Positions 47,043 through 58,000 of a DNA stretch of 64,000 bases are shown in pieces. Position numbers and translations under genes: made by a program. The first letter of the stretch is position 1, and the number at the start of each line of letters is the position of its first letter. The notes beneath the pieces are model-generated. The model searched no databases, was not told where the DNA came from, and saw only the letters and a program-made list of their open reading frames with translations. This stretch comes from Biscogniauxia marginata (taxonomy: Eukaryota; Ascomycota; Sordariomycetes; Xylariales; Xylariaceae). The stretch is taken from assembly GCA_022695795.1 (NCBI GenBank), contig MU404164.1:62001-126000 (forward strand). The letters are read 5' to 3'.

Positions 47043-48047
47043 ATGAAGGGCCGTCCTGTCGATCAGCTCGTCTACGAGTACATGTTTCCCAAGCCACGAA
47101 CGAACGACCCCCAGAACTTTCAGACCCTCCTCCACAGACACCTCATTCTTGAAGTCCGACAAGAAGTCCATTCCTTCTATGGCCACCTCGACACCCAAGA
47201 AGCCAAGTATCCCGGCCTAGATTACTGCCACCGCATACACCGGATTCGATTGAGCCGCTGGCCCTGGCACCGCCGTCTTTTCCGTGCCTTTGATGGTCTA
47301 CGCCTAACCAACGCCGAAATAGCTGGTCTGACCAAATGGGAGGGTACAAAGTGGGCCAAGGAGCGCTTTGAGCGCGACTCGGGCATCACAATTAGGGATA
47401 CAGCTGCTGATGGCATGCCTGACTGGGTTGAGCCCGAGGACAGACCCCGGCCAACTCGTGTGACAGTAAGAGAAGAGACCGAAGATCTTGAAGAGTCGGC
47501 TGATGAGGATATGGAGGGCGAGGACGACAGTGATGGCGAGCTGGAGAGTGTGGGGTTCTCTCTGAACGAGCGCCTCCGCGAGCGAGCAGCACGTCACGAG
47601 GCTGGCGCTGGCGACACATCAGAACATTTAGAAGAAGAGTGGGAGCAATGGCTAAAGAATGCAATTGACTCGGGCGAATTTCCCTTTCTCACGGACCAAA
47701 CACTACAGCAATCAAACGATATGACGCTAATTTCTCAGGCCTTCTTCCCGCCGCGTATGCTCAGTGCCGCACGAGCCGGCCGCTGGCAAGAGATCCCAGA
47801 CTTCTTGCACGATGTGCTCCGACGTACGCTAGAGAGCGAAACCGCAAGTCGGAATATGGAATCATCTCACCCCCCGGCATCGGAGAACCGTTCGTCAGGG
47901 TCAATCGACCAATTCCTGAGCAGAATTGGGAATTGGCGTCGTACCTATTCTGACCTACGTCTGCCGGTTGGCGAAGCTAGCAGCAATAGCACATCTGCAG
48001 TACGAATCCCAGGCCCCCCCACACATGACGGCGCACATGTGTTCTAG
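47043..48047 (+). CDS. Conserved-looking hypothetical protein, Trp/Arg-rich N-domain
   Basis: Intronless, 334 residues. I cannot name the family. Residues 1-125 look folded: LVYEYMFPKPRTNDPQNFQ, a helix with RHLILEVRQEVHSFYGHLD, then LDYCHRIHRIRLSRWPWHRRLFRAFD and LTNAEIAGLTKWEGTKWAKERFE. The last stretch repeats Trp and Lys in a helix-turn-helix-like spacing, but I see no standard motif. Residues about 145-180 are an acidic tract (EETEDLEESADEDMEGEDDSDGE), followed by an Arg/Glu helix and a disordered Ser-rich tail. No signal peptide or membrane segment, so it is probably nuclear or cytosolic. A long pyrimidine-rich leader precedes it. The ATG has a good context (AAGATGA) and is the first in-frame one after stops. 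Confidence 0.75.
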   Translation: MKGRPVDQLVYEYMFPKPRTNDPQNFQTLLHRHLILEVRQEVHSFYGHLDTQEAKYPGLDYCHRIHRIRLSRWPWHRRLFRAFDGLRLTNAEIAGLTKWEGTKWAKERFERDSGITIRDTAADGMPDWVEPEDRPRPTRVTVREETEDLEESADEDMEGEDDSDGELESVGFSLNERLRERAARHEAGAGDTSEHLEEEWEQWLKNAIDSGEFPFLTDQTLQQSNDMTLISQAFFPPRMLSAARAGRWQEIPDFLHDVLRRTLESETASRNMESSHPPASENRSSGSIDQFLSRIGNWRRTYSDLRLPVGEASSNSTSAVRIPGPPTHDGAHVF

Positions 48048-49621
48048 ACTAGTCAGTCTAGATTGGATCGCCGTGCACAGCAGCGACTGTGAGATAGCCG
48101 TGGTCGCGCTGCTAGAAACACAAGACCCCTGTGCTTGGGCAACACCCGTTTGATACCCTCTGAGCACGAGATTGGTCTCACCACCAGGACTACAGATCTT
48201 CGCGCGATGAATTTCTATTGGTGGACTGACTCTTGTTCGCTCAGCGGATACACAACAGTCACACTACACTCGGTGCCTGGCCATGAAATATCTTTTTCCA
48301 CCATTCGATTTGATGACCATTGCCTATAGAATCCATCATTTCTAGGTTGACCGGTTTTCCTCACGCACACAGATAACCAATGACGGAATCTAATCGGTAT
48401 ATCAGTCAGCTGCACCTTCAAATTTCGACAGGAAGTTCCACGGAAAGCATGAATAGGGTGGAAGGAGAAAGATGGGATTGGAGGAGGATAATTTCCAGGC
48501 GGCAAATTCCGATGAAATCAAGGAAACGAGAAGGAGTTCATGGAGGCGTAGCGATTTCTTTTTTTATACATGCGATGGGGAGGTCAGTTGAGAAAAATTC
48601 CACATCAAGAGCATAATTCATTTTTCTCCTCATCACCAACATCATCACCATTTAAATACCTAGGAAGTTTTGTTCTTTCTACCCACTCAACATACCCAGC
48701 ATCTACTCTCCGTCTGCAGTGGGGTTTAAAAAAAAGAATGCAAGACAGATTTTCAATGCGATGATTTGATTCATTCATCTTACCCGCGTAGTTCACACAG
48801 AATGCAGGTGATTTGGGGGTTTGGGGGTTTGGGGATCTTTTTTCTTTTTCTTTTCCCTCGTTCTGCGGGAAACCGAAAATGATTGATTAACCAAGTAACC
48901 CCCCCTATTCCCCTACATAGGTAGGCAACAACAAAAGAAAAGAAAAACAGAAAATACGAAAGGTTCATTCCCATGTGGGAAAATATGTTGTGGACCTGTG
49001 TATTCCCAATCATGACATTAATATTCCTACTGGCTTTTTTTTTTCTCTATCCTTGTACCTGAAAACTTGAAAACTCGAAACGTGTGTGTGTGCGATCTCG
49101 TCGAACTAACCAACCAACCAACCAGACAGAACCCATCCCAAGGTACCTCTCTACTAGGCAACCTGTTTTACAACACGAGGAACAAAAATTCCCCAAAACT
49201 GAATAACTTGGGATATCTCGATCTTATTTGCAAGGTATATACTTTATTTGAATTTCAACGGCACCTTACTCCTTTCTGTCTCTCATTACCTGAACGCCGT
49301 AAACCCCCTTGTCCGATTTATCCCGCCCGCCCGCCTGCCTGCTATGCTATGCACGTTTCTTTTTTCTCGCCTCCTTTCTTCATTTCCGTCCCCTTTACTT
49401 TGCGATCGAGAATTGATTTTCGGAGAAATTTTCAAATCCCCCTCCCCTTCCCTTCCCTTTCCTCTCCCCAGCAAGCCAGCCAGCCAGCCAGCCAGCCAAC
49501 AAACGCCTAACTTGGTATAATGTCTTCTTGCCTTCTAAAACAAACAACTCCGAAGCACGGCATACCTCCTTTCCTTGAAAGAAAAATCTCCCCCCAAAGG
49601 CCCAGGGAACGAGGGGGGTTA
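48048..49621. other. Convergent intergenic region next to GCN5
   Basis: Holds the 3' ends of two genes. Contains GTTTGGGG repeats near 48815-48834, an AGCC repeat (listed separately) and CT-rich stretches. No supported gene. Confidence 0.5.
49474..49498. repeat. AGCC tetranucleotide repeat
   Basis: Six copies of a 4-bp unit, about 125 bp past the GCN5 stop codon on the minus strand, so it may lie in its 3' UTR. Confidence 0.85.
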
Positions 49622-51048
49622 CTAAGGCTCGAGGTGGGACCACTCGGGGATGCCCTTTATCTGGGCCCACATGTACTTCTCGAGCTTGTTGGCCGACTTG
49701 GCGTAGGGGGTGGTCTCGTTGTTGTACTTGCGGCAGTTGTCGAATATGAGCTTGGCGTCCTTGATGAACTCCTCGGGGGTGCTGTACTGGTCGGCCTCGA
49801 GCTTGGTCTCCATGGTGCTCAGGTCCATGGGCTCCTTGATGACCTCATAGTAGTCGGCCACGTCGTCCTTGTTGACGGGGTTGAGGAAGGGCCAGGCGGA
49901 CTGGTGGTTCTGCAGGTCGTTGAGCAGGTGCAGCAGCTGGTTGTAGTTGGGACCGTGGCGCGGCTGGCGGGCCAGCTCGTCCATGTCGGGAGACCAGCCG
50001 GACTCGCGGATCGCCTCGATCGAGAGCGGGTCGATGGCCGTCACGCCGTTCCTCCACTGCTTCGGCGGCTGGTGCACCACGTGCGACTTGGAAAAGGCGC
50101 GGATCTTAGCATGTACGCACTCTTTCTGCTTCAGGAGCATGCGGCCCATCTCCAGGTAGCGGACTCGCGGGAGCATGGAGCACTGCATTATAGTGCCGCC
50201 CTCGTAGTCCTTAATATAGCCCATCCATACGGATCGCGGCAGCGTAATCTCCTTCGTAAAACCCTGTTTCTTAAAATATCCTATAGCATAATTATCGGCA
50301 TACGTGAGAAAATGCATCACATCGCTCGTGGCCTTGACATAGTCCTTCAGGTGCGACATCAGATGCGCGCCATAACCTTTCACCTGCTGGTCGCTACTAA
50401 TGGCGCAGAAGACGATCTCGGCGAACTGGCGGCCCTTGAAGGGGCGGTAGGTAATTCCTCCGACAACCTCGAGCGGCTTCTTGACAATGGCTATTGACAA
50501 GTGGGTTCGGTCGTAGACGAGTCGGGCAATATAGTCTTTGGGCATCTTGGGTAATTGCTTCTGGAAGATACATTTCAGGCCGGTCAGGATGATGAGGGAC
50601 TCGCGCTCGTTGTTGTTGTTCACCACGCGGAACTCTATTTCGCCGGTTCGTTCTTCGACAACGGCGGGCTGTTTAAATGTATGTTAGTGGCACTGGAGCG
50701 TCGTCTATGAGCGGTACTATATAACGAAACCTGGGCATATCGCGCAAATCATGTCTATCCCGGCAATATGTTGTAGACTTCTAGAATGGTGTTCTTCGCT
50801 GGCAGGAAAATGGGTGTCTACCTTCTCAGGAAAGGGGATAGGCTTCATCTCCGACTTCTTGTCAGGGTCGGTCGAGTCGCTGTGCTTCGCGCGTTTAGAG
50901 GCGGTTGGCGACGAAGGCTCGTCGCTCGCCTTGCGCTTCCCATCTGTCCCAGAATAGATATGTTAGCAGAACTAATATTGGAGACAGTTTTTAGGAACGC
51001 GACACCGATCACGGCGGCGACGACTGACTTACTTTCGTCCTTCACCAT
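49622..51048 (-). CDS. GCN5: SAGA/ADA histone acetyltransferase GCN5
   Basis: Acetylates histone H3 (mainly K9, K14, K18) as the catalytic subunit of SAGA/ADA coactivator complexes in the nucleus. Exons in transcript order are 51048-51033 (16 nt), 50943-50822 and 50668-49622, giving 394 residues. N-terminal residues 1-50 are basic and disordered ([12 protein letters not shown]). The GNAT domain spans about 55-210, with the catalytic Glu E130 in FAEIVFCAI and the acetyl-CoA loop Q141-x2-G-x-G. The bromodomain is at about 291-385, with WPF, YY.VIK.PMDL and the acetyl-lysine-binding N362 in RKYNN. Both domains look intact. A five-codon upstream ORF (51059-51042) overlaps the start codon. OST5 is divergent, with 546 bp between start codons. 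The 16-nt first exon rests on splice consensus and a split Asn codon. Confidence 0.95.
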
Positions 51049-51059
51049 CGTGACGACAT
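51042..51059 (-). promoter_or_regulatory. Five-codon upstream ORF overlapping the GCN5 AUG
   Basis: On the minus strand ATG TCG TCA CGA TGG TGA starts 11 nt before the GCN5 ATG and stops just inside it, in another frame. If transcribed, it could tune initiation by leaky scanning or reinitiation. The sequence is certain; the function is inference. Confidence 0.5.
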
Positions 51060-51594
51060 CAAGGCGTGACGTTGCAGGCTGGGCGACTTTGAATGCAATC
51101 GCGAAGGTGTGAGCTGGTGTGAGATTACACTTATTGATAAGCACGTGGAGATTGGAAGTGGGAATGTTTGGCCAGACCCCATTGGATGGATTTCTGACGT
51201 TGCGTACAGCCGAGCAAGTGGAGAATGTTGGCGCTAAGCATTAACCGGCATGGGGAAGAATCGGCCAATGATGTTGGGATTATGTAAACACTCTGCAGGG
51301 GACGTCTTACTCTAGTCTATTTCAGGACTAGCTACCTTTGTAGGCAACGTGTTTGGTGGGAGCTTTTGAATGGGAGTGAAAGTGTTCGCTGATCCGCAAT
51401 CCATCAATTGCCAGAGCTTCAACTCTACGAACAAGCTCTAATCTGTACACTCACTTTATTTCCTCACTTCATCCACGAGAGCCAGCTTGAGGGCATAAGC
51501 CATCTTCCTATGAAATACACGATCCCTTCCTAGACTCCCTTCTTTTAATGCTTCAATCGGCGTTACGAATTTGAACAATCTCGACCTGTTCTTC
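51049..51594. promoter_or_regulatory. Bidirectional intergenic region GCN5/OST5
   Basis: 546 bp between the divergent start codons of two housekeeping genes, so it must hold both promoters and 5' leaders. No clear TATA box by eye. A CCAATGATG element lies at about 51266. Co-regulation is plausible but unproven. Confidence 0.5.
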
Positions 51595-51955
51595 ATGGAT
51601 TCTTCACTGCATGAGATTTGGCAAACTGCACCGGGAAGTCCATTCCTTCCCACAGTCGGAAAGGGAAGCCAGTTCTTCGCCGGCTTTGTCCTTCTGCTAC
51701 TTGGTCTCTCTCTGACGGGTGCCTTTGCGTTGAGTATGCCACATTCCTATACGAAAACCATTGTGTGGTCCGTGGTGCTAATGTGCTATTTGTTCGCAGA
51801 TCGCTCTCTCGTCACCCTACCCATCCTCGGGATTCCAGCTTCGTTGGCTATAGCGTATGTTCCTTTATATGAGATGTAACCATGCTGCAAGTTCTAACAC
51901 GACTGACAGATACGGTACCGTCTACATGTTCTGCGCCGTTGGAGTCTACGTCTAG
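51595..51955 (+). CDS. OST5: Oligosaccharyltransferase subunit OST5 (TMEM258-like)
   Basis: Small two-helix subunit of the ER oligosaccharyltransferase, associated with Ost1 near the catalytic core. Exons are 51595-51733, 51800-51854 and 51910-51955, giving 79 residues, the same length as human TMEM258. The N-terminus MDSSLHEIWQ is followed by helix 1 (FAGFVLLLLGLSLTGAFAL), the loop NRSLVTLP and helix 2 ending in the family hallmark GVYV at the C-terminus. Intron 1 (51734-51799; GTATGC donor, GCTAAT branch site, TTCGCAG acceptor) is 66 nt and has no stop in frame. Retention would yield a 101-residue form with 22 extra, mostly hydrophobic, residues between the helices. The spliced form is preferred because it restores FALNRSL and the normal length. 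RAD1 starts 202 bp downstream. Confidence 0.87.
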
Positions 51956-52157
51956 AGCAAGATACCCCCGAGAAAGAGGCACCAGCGAGCCGAGGAATCC
52001 ACCGCCGTGTATCGTAGATGAATTGAGGTGTACAAAGGCGTGCCTGTCTACCCACTGTGTCACAAGAAACCGCATATATGTGACTGAGAAATATATACTT
52101 TCCCTTGTCGAGGACCGAGAACACTCTTAAACAAAATCTGTCCACCTGGAGCTCACT

Positions 52158-53184
52158 ATGGCCTCTGTTGCCAACTCCGTTCCGTCGCAGCAGCTGCTCT
52201 TCCGGGCTGTGGCAAGTTCAACCCGCCAGATATACCAACTCCTGAAATGCATCAGCTTCTCTCCCAAGGTTCATGTCGAACTAACTCAAGATGGTATTCG
52301 ATTCTCGGCTGATCATGCCCGTGTCATGCAAGGTAAGGCCTCGGCAATACCAATCACCCACTAGTAGAGAAACTAATAGCGAGATCAAAGGTATGGCATT
52401 CCTGGATAAAGCTCTCTTCACAACGTATACTCTAAACTGTGATGATGGAGATGATTCCCGGCCGCGATTCCAGATGAACCTTGCAGCCCTACTAGAAGCC
52501 CTACAGATTTTCGGAGCCACAGATATAGCCGCTCGAGCTGCCAAGGCTGACGCGGAGCCCTATCGCAGCAACCTTCGCAATTACCGGCCGGATGCCTTCA
52601 GCCACCAGACCCTTGGCATGCCTGGAACCTGTTGTCTTGTGTACGAAGCAAACGGGTCTCCGCTCAGCGTCATTCTGGAGGAATCCGGCGTCAAGACGCA
52701 ATGTAACATGGTAACCTATACTCCCGAATCTCCTGACGATATACCCTTCGATCGTGGAGATCTCGCTTTCAAAATCATCATGCAAGCCCGATGGCTTCTC
52801 GATAGCCTTTCAGAGTTAGCGCCAACGTCTCCAGCTCGCATCACTATCTCCGCTTTGCCCAATGCGCCATATCTGCGACTCTCAAGCGGTGGGGCGCTCG
52901 GTAGTGCCAGCGTCGACTTCTCTAGCGGCCGCGATCTCCTCGAGACCTTCTCGGTTCGTGAACGCTGGGTTCAGAGCTTCAAGTTCGACCTCGTCAAGTC
53001 GGCAAGTGAAGCCATGCGCATAGCCAGCAAAGTCAGCTTCCGCGGTGATGGCCAAGGCGTTCTCAGTTTGCAGTTCATGGTAGAGGTGGAAGGTGGTGCC
53101 GTGAGCTTCCTCGACTTCCGATTTGTCCCGTACATCACACAGGAAGATGAAGAATCTGAGTCCGAGGGAGATGACGATGATTGA
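52158..53184 (+). CDS. RAD1: DNA damage checkpoint clamp subunit RAD1 (9-1-1 complex)
   Basis: PCNA-like subunit of the Rad9-Rad1-Hus1 ring loaded at damaged DNA to activate the ATR-type checkpoint. Exons are 52158-52332 and 52391-53184, giving 322 residues, typical for the family. The 58-nt intron (GTAAGG...AAAG) splits a Gly codon between VMQ and MAFLDKALFTTY. Family features are the N-terminal FRAVASSTRQIYQLLKCISFSPKVHVELTQDGIRFSADHARVMQ, the interdomain YRSNLRNYRPDAFSHQTLGMPGTC, the ITISALPNAPYLRLSSGGALGSASVDF segment and SFLDFRFVPY near the C-terminus. The C-terminus is an acidic tail (EDEESESEGDDDD). The name refers to the fission-yeast/human Rad1 family (budding yeast Rad17), not to the budding-yeast nuclease Rad1. 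Confidence 0.94.
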
Positions 53185-54844
53185 ACCACATTGGGCCATT
53201 TGGGCGCCTAGAGTTCGCCGCTAAGAGCCAGCTGGTGATTTAGCAGCACTTGAAGCAAGATTTATCTGGTTGTTTTTTTTGTTTCAGCTGCTTTCCTCCA
53301 TCACCCAGGTGTGTGCTAGCTAGGTAGGGAAGAGACAGAATTTGTACTGTTTGTTTTTCTGAGTCATCTATGTTACTATCACTGCGAGTGTTATAATTCA
53401 TGATATGGCACCTTTTTCTAGTTTTTTTTCTACATGTCGAACTGCCGTGACTCCTTTCTACCGTTGCCAGATGTTCTAAAGACATGCTACACGCCACGCA
53501 ATATCTGTATTAACTACTAACGACGCCGTTCTCAGACCAGCAATGTCGAACAGGGAGAAACATGAAAACCGCTGTCGCCATTGTCCCTGTTGAGGTGGCG
53601 GTCACCTAGCTTACCAATCTGCGCCTAATACTACATGGTGTGTATACATGATCGAATTAGTCCAATCTAGCCCTATAGCGTGGAGGTCTAGCACAGCGCT
53701 GGAAACGCCACATTCGCCAACGACTTGGACTACGGACAAAATGATAATGCATCTACAAGATTCCAGTGTTTTGCCTAGATGTTGCATCATGAGATATCCG
53801 TATTCGTCTCTTCTCGTTACTATAAGCTCGATTCGGATGAATCCTCTAAACGTTTATATCAGTAACCTACTGAGAGCAAAACGGGAGAGTCTAGTCAACG
53901 CTCTGTTTGAACCCATAGGGCTCCCGATAGTAGATTTGTCTCCTTTCTCAAGTATCAGTCGTTGTCTAGATCTCAAAGCCATCAGCTAGACTCAGCCCTT
54001 TTAGGTTATCTACTCAGCCTTAAGTGCCGGAAATGTGTAATACAAGTTATCAGGCCACTGCTGATAAGTTTTGCTTACGGCTGTGGTGTCTAAACAGCGC
54101 ATCCATAGATGATTTTCTCGTCACAGCCTTATTGAAGCTCGGAGAGTAGCGAGGCCTCCTCTTACCCCTTACCCATGCTACTGCTACTACCACTATCTCT
54201 AGCAATCGTAAACAGGATGTGAATGGCCACCCGAGGGCCTCTCCCCAAAGATAATGCTGTAGGTGGCGCTCACCACGAGACATTCTTGTTGGCTTCCCCG
54301 CTAACTAGCCATCCCCGGCTCTAGGGTAACTGGAACTAAGACTTTGTCTCTCTCTCTCTAAATAGAGAGGGATATATTTCGTCGTTCCGTTGTTGGTAAT
54401 CCCCTTGGGGAGTAATGGTATACATATAGCCTTAGATTCCTGGACTAAGGGATGAAATATCTCTATTCCGAATCATCTTGCCGAGCAAAGAGCCCTAAAT
54501 TTCATTTACTTATATACAAGCTCTCGGATTCTATATCAAGATCTTCGAACCAGACTTCTACCTATCTCTGTCATACGCCCCCTGTCTTTGTACCGAAATC
54601 GTAAAGTCGGCCAGTATACCTCTACTTACACAGATCAGCTAAGGAGACCACGTTCATCGACAGAGATACTTGCCTACCTGCCTGTCATCCACGCTCTTTC
54701 ATTCCGTCATATCATTATATACCACACAAAACGAGAAAGACCAAAAATATAAAATCAAAAACGTAACTCCTCGCCGTCCACAGTTCCTCAAGCCCACAAC
54801 ACTGACCCCAAACCCCAGCAACCACCAACCACCAACCACCAACC
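53185..54844. other. 1.7 kb intergenic region
   Basis: No supported gene. Contains T-rich runs near 53270-53285 and a CT run near 54345-54360. The frame at 53648-53989 has no signal, domain or intron support. Confidence 0.5.
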
Positions 54845-55099
54845 ATGCCGTTCCGCCGTCTGGGGGATTTTTTCTCCTCCTGCATGCCAGCACCGACTAG
54901 GCGTTCCCCGCCGTCCGAAGCACCGGCGACAACGACAGCAGCAGCAGCAGCAGCAGCGGAAGAAGAAGCAACGACACGAGCACCAGGGTTAACAAGAACA
55001 ACAACGACGGCGACGCCGTATAAACCGCAACACGCGGCCTCGTCTTTCCTCAGGACCGCCACGCCCCGGCATATGAAGCGGGCGAACGAGATCCTGTGA
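54845..55099 (+). CDS. Possible small 84-residue protein
   Basis: ATG in good context (ACCATGCC) at the end of a pyrimidine/CCAACCACC-rich leader. The protein starts MPFRRLGDFFSSCMP, has an Ala/Glu/Thr-rich low-complexity middle with seven consecutive Ala residues and ends HMKRANEIL. The uniform leader, strong start context and a folded-looking C-terminal 22 residues (HAASSFLRTATPRHMKRANEIL split as HAASSFLRTATP and RHMKRANEIL) favour a real gene. The low-complexity middle and lack of any family leave it doubtful. A frame on the other strand (54715-55062) is its shadow. Confidence 0.4.
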   Translation: MPFRRLGDFFSSCMPAPTRRSPPSEAPATTTAAAAAAAEEEATTRAPGLTRTTTTATPYKPQHAASSFLRTATPRHMKRANEIL

Positions 55100-58000
55100 T
55101 TGATGTTTATCTCATCTCTCTTTCTTAGACTAAAGGGGCCGGCGGAAGGAGGGAGGAGGGAGGAGGGAGGGAGGGGGATAGTTCATTTCGTCTTCTTTGT
55201 CGATTATATTATGGACCTACCTACCTACCTCTACACACGCCCCCAATACCCCCTTTTTTGTCGCCTAAACTTTCCTTCCGTAAGCGTCTCTCTTTTTTTT
55301 TCTTTTTTTTCCCCTATTACATCTACCTACTTACCCTCCCTAAGCGCCTGGTCGCTGGCTTGCCGGCCAGAACTACGCTGCCGAGTTGGGGGTAGGTTGT
55401 GTTAGGTAATCCATCTACATGGCTTTCTTTTTGTAGGGCGGATGTTACGCATATCATGAATAGGGAAACACTGCCGACACGGGGCTGGAATCATCTGTCT
55501 GCGTCTTGTGTTCACGTATTGTTTTTTTTTCTCAGCCTCGGTTCCGGAATATTTTGGGGGTCTTTGTGATCTTTTCTTTCTTTTCGTGATTATACCCCCC
55601 CTCCCCCCCCCCCGCATGTAGGTAGGTAGGTAGGTCGACTTATATAAAGACTTACCATTTAAACCTTACGGTGCATTATCCGACTACAGGCGTGTAAATA
55701 AATTGGTGGTATACGCGAGGCCGGCGGGCTGGGCTTGCTGGTTGGTTCGCTTTGCCGCCAGCCGAGTTCGTGTAGCTAGTCTTGTATTCCCCCAAGATTA
55801 TGTGTCAGGTCAGGTTAGGTCAGTCGACGCAGCAGAGCAGAGACCGGATATGACATATTTGGCCCCCCCGAGAATGTTTCGCTTCGACTTTCTGTGAATG
55901 GCTTTTTTTTGCTTTTTTTTTCTGCCGCCGTGTCCCTCCAACTTTGAATGTACCATCCACCGCCTCAGTTATATTGATGTAACTACATAAGAGGTTGACC
56001 ATCCTTCCTGATTGAAGGGCGAGTATTCCATCAAAACAAACTCGGTTTCATTCTTCTTGATCTAGTTATTGCTGTTATCTTGGCAATCTGCAGTCTTCAC
56101 TGACTGACTGACTACCTTCATCCTACCCTAACTTGAGAACCATGCATGATTGCCCGCATGGCCTCTCTCTCTGATGTTCCCCCTTCCACGTGCTGCATGG
56201 ATAGCTGTCATCATTGGAGAGTCTTGGGTATGAGGGGGGTTTCAAAAAAAAGGGGAACAAGGAAAGAAAACTAGATGGCCATTGGAGAATGTTGCCATCA
56301 TACTATTGTTATGCACGTGCCTGGCATAATCAGTCAAGTCGGCACCGAGGAGAACAGGAGGAGGAATAAATGAGACAGTGCCAATACCAGCTATCTGTCC
56401 ATATAACATATTTGAATGTACCACCACATACGGTAACTGTTTTCCCGGGAGGGGGGAGCTGCAGAATCGTTACTTTAATTATATCGCACACCATGTACCA
56501 ACTTGACTACCCACGAACTCTTCATTCAAGCCCCATGTAGCTAAGTTTCTACAATTACTAGTGCTCGGCGACCAATTCTTGTCGAGAGGCTGTTTCGTCT
56601 TTCTCCTCTCATTAATCCGACCTACTGCATACAGTAAGTAACGTGGGTGAGTGGCGCTTATCGGGCTTCTTGGGATGACTTTCGTGTCACCCTCTCTGGC
56701 ATCCGAGCTGGCCTCTTGACCAGGTACATGCATATGCGGGTATTCTGCCGAATAGGTGAAAGGAAAACCTCGGTGCCTAGCGAAGATGCCTGGTACGCGC
56801 GTCGTGTCTCTGCCCGCGGCTCTTTGGTGGCTGAGGAATGCAGAATCTCCGTCACGCAAGGTTGCGAGCCGGAGGGTGCACAATCACACGCGCGCAAGCT
56901 TTGCACGACGGCTAAGTCTTGGAGGCGGCGCGATAATCAGCCTTGCAGGAACAAGACATTGTTGGAAGTTCGGGATCTATATCAGCTGGTCGGAGTTTCA
57001 ATGAATTTGCGAGGGGAGACCCGGAACTCTTGTTTTAATTTTGTCATTCGAGTCAAAAGGCGTATTGATGTGAACATCGGGGAAAGGGGCAGGGGGCTCA
57101 CATCAGTTCTAGGTAGATAAGTCTCAAACACCTTACATGAAAACACTCCTGGCTCTTCTCTGTCGCTTTAGGCAGGTATGCCTTCATGTCACGTTCATCT
57201 TTATTAGCCGCGCCTGGCTGGCCTGGTATTACAACGTATAACGCCATTCAGCTAAAGGTGTATTGTCTCCAGGGAATATACGTAAGCTAATAGCTACTTA
57301 AGTCGTCGTACGGGTAAGTCTGAGGCTGTACGAGTATCTCCATATACGACTAGCCTCCCACGAGGCTGATTCTAATTAACCACTGATGTTTCAGATGATA
57401 CGGAGTGTTCCTAACTTGCTCTTGCTTGCCTAAGCCATCCCGAGATTACTGCTTTAGAAACAGGCTGTTCGGGGTTCACCTCGTATCGATCAGCCTTGTG
57501 GGGAGCAAGTATGCGCTACTATAATTGGTCTAAGGAGAGAATGATACTGAGAAAACCATTACTGCCAAGGGGAAGCTTCTCTTTTAGCTCTTTGCGTTCC
57601 CAGATCCTTCATCTCAGGACGTCTAGACCGCGAAAGGTCTCCAGAGAGAGGTAAGGGCTGAAGGAAATATCTCATAGCATTCCCCTACTCAAGTCTAGGG
57701 ATGCCTATGGCCGGCACAAGCAAGGAGTGCAACTATCTACATAGTATAAGGTCCCGATAGAGTGTTTGGCCAGACCACCCACCCAGCCGTGTTGACGCTA
57801 GAGAATGTCACCTCATATAGTAAGTACTACGTATAGTATGGTCTTTTGAACACTATACTAGAAATGAAGCGATCTTTTTCCCACTTGGAGGATAAGGTTG
57901 GATTAGAGTGATTCGGCTGATTAGTGTCTCCTCATCTTGAGGCAGTGAAAGGGACTTTGGTCACGATATTGGCATAGTCGAGTCCAAATATAAACTTGGA

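Noticed and set aside
49520..50497. 325-codon plus-strand frame
   Set aside because: It lies opposite the GCN5 coding exon, and its Val/Leu/Gly-rich composition is the mirror of GCN5 codons. GCN5 has complete domains, so this is a shadow.
56647..57120. 157-codon plus-strand frame in the large gene-poor region
   Set aside because: Irregular composition with many Arg/Cys/Ser, no domain, no intron and overlapping minus-strand frames of similar length. It looks like chance.
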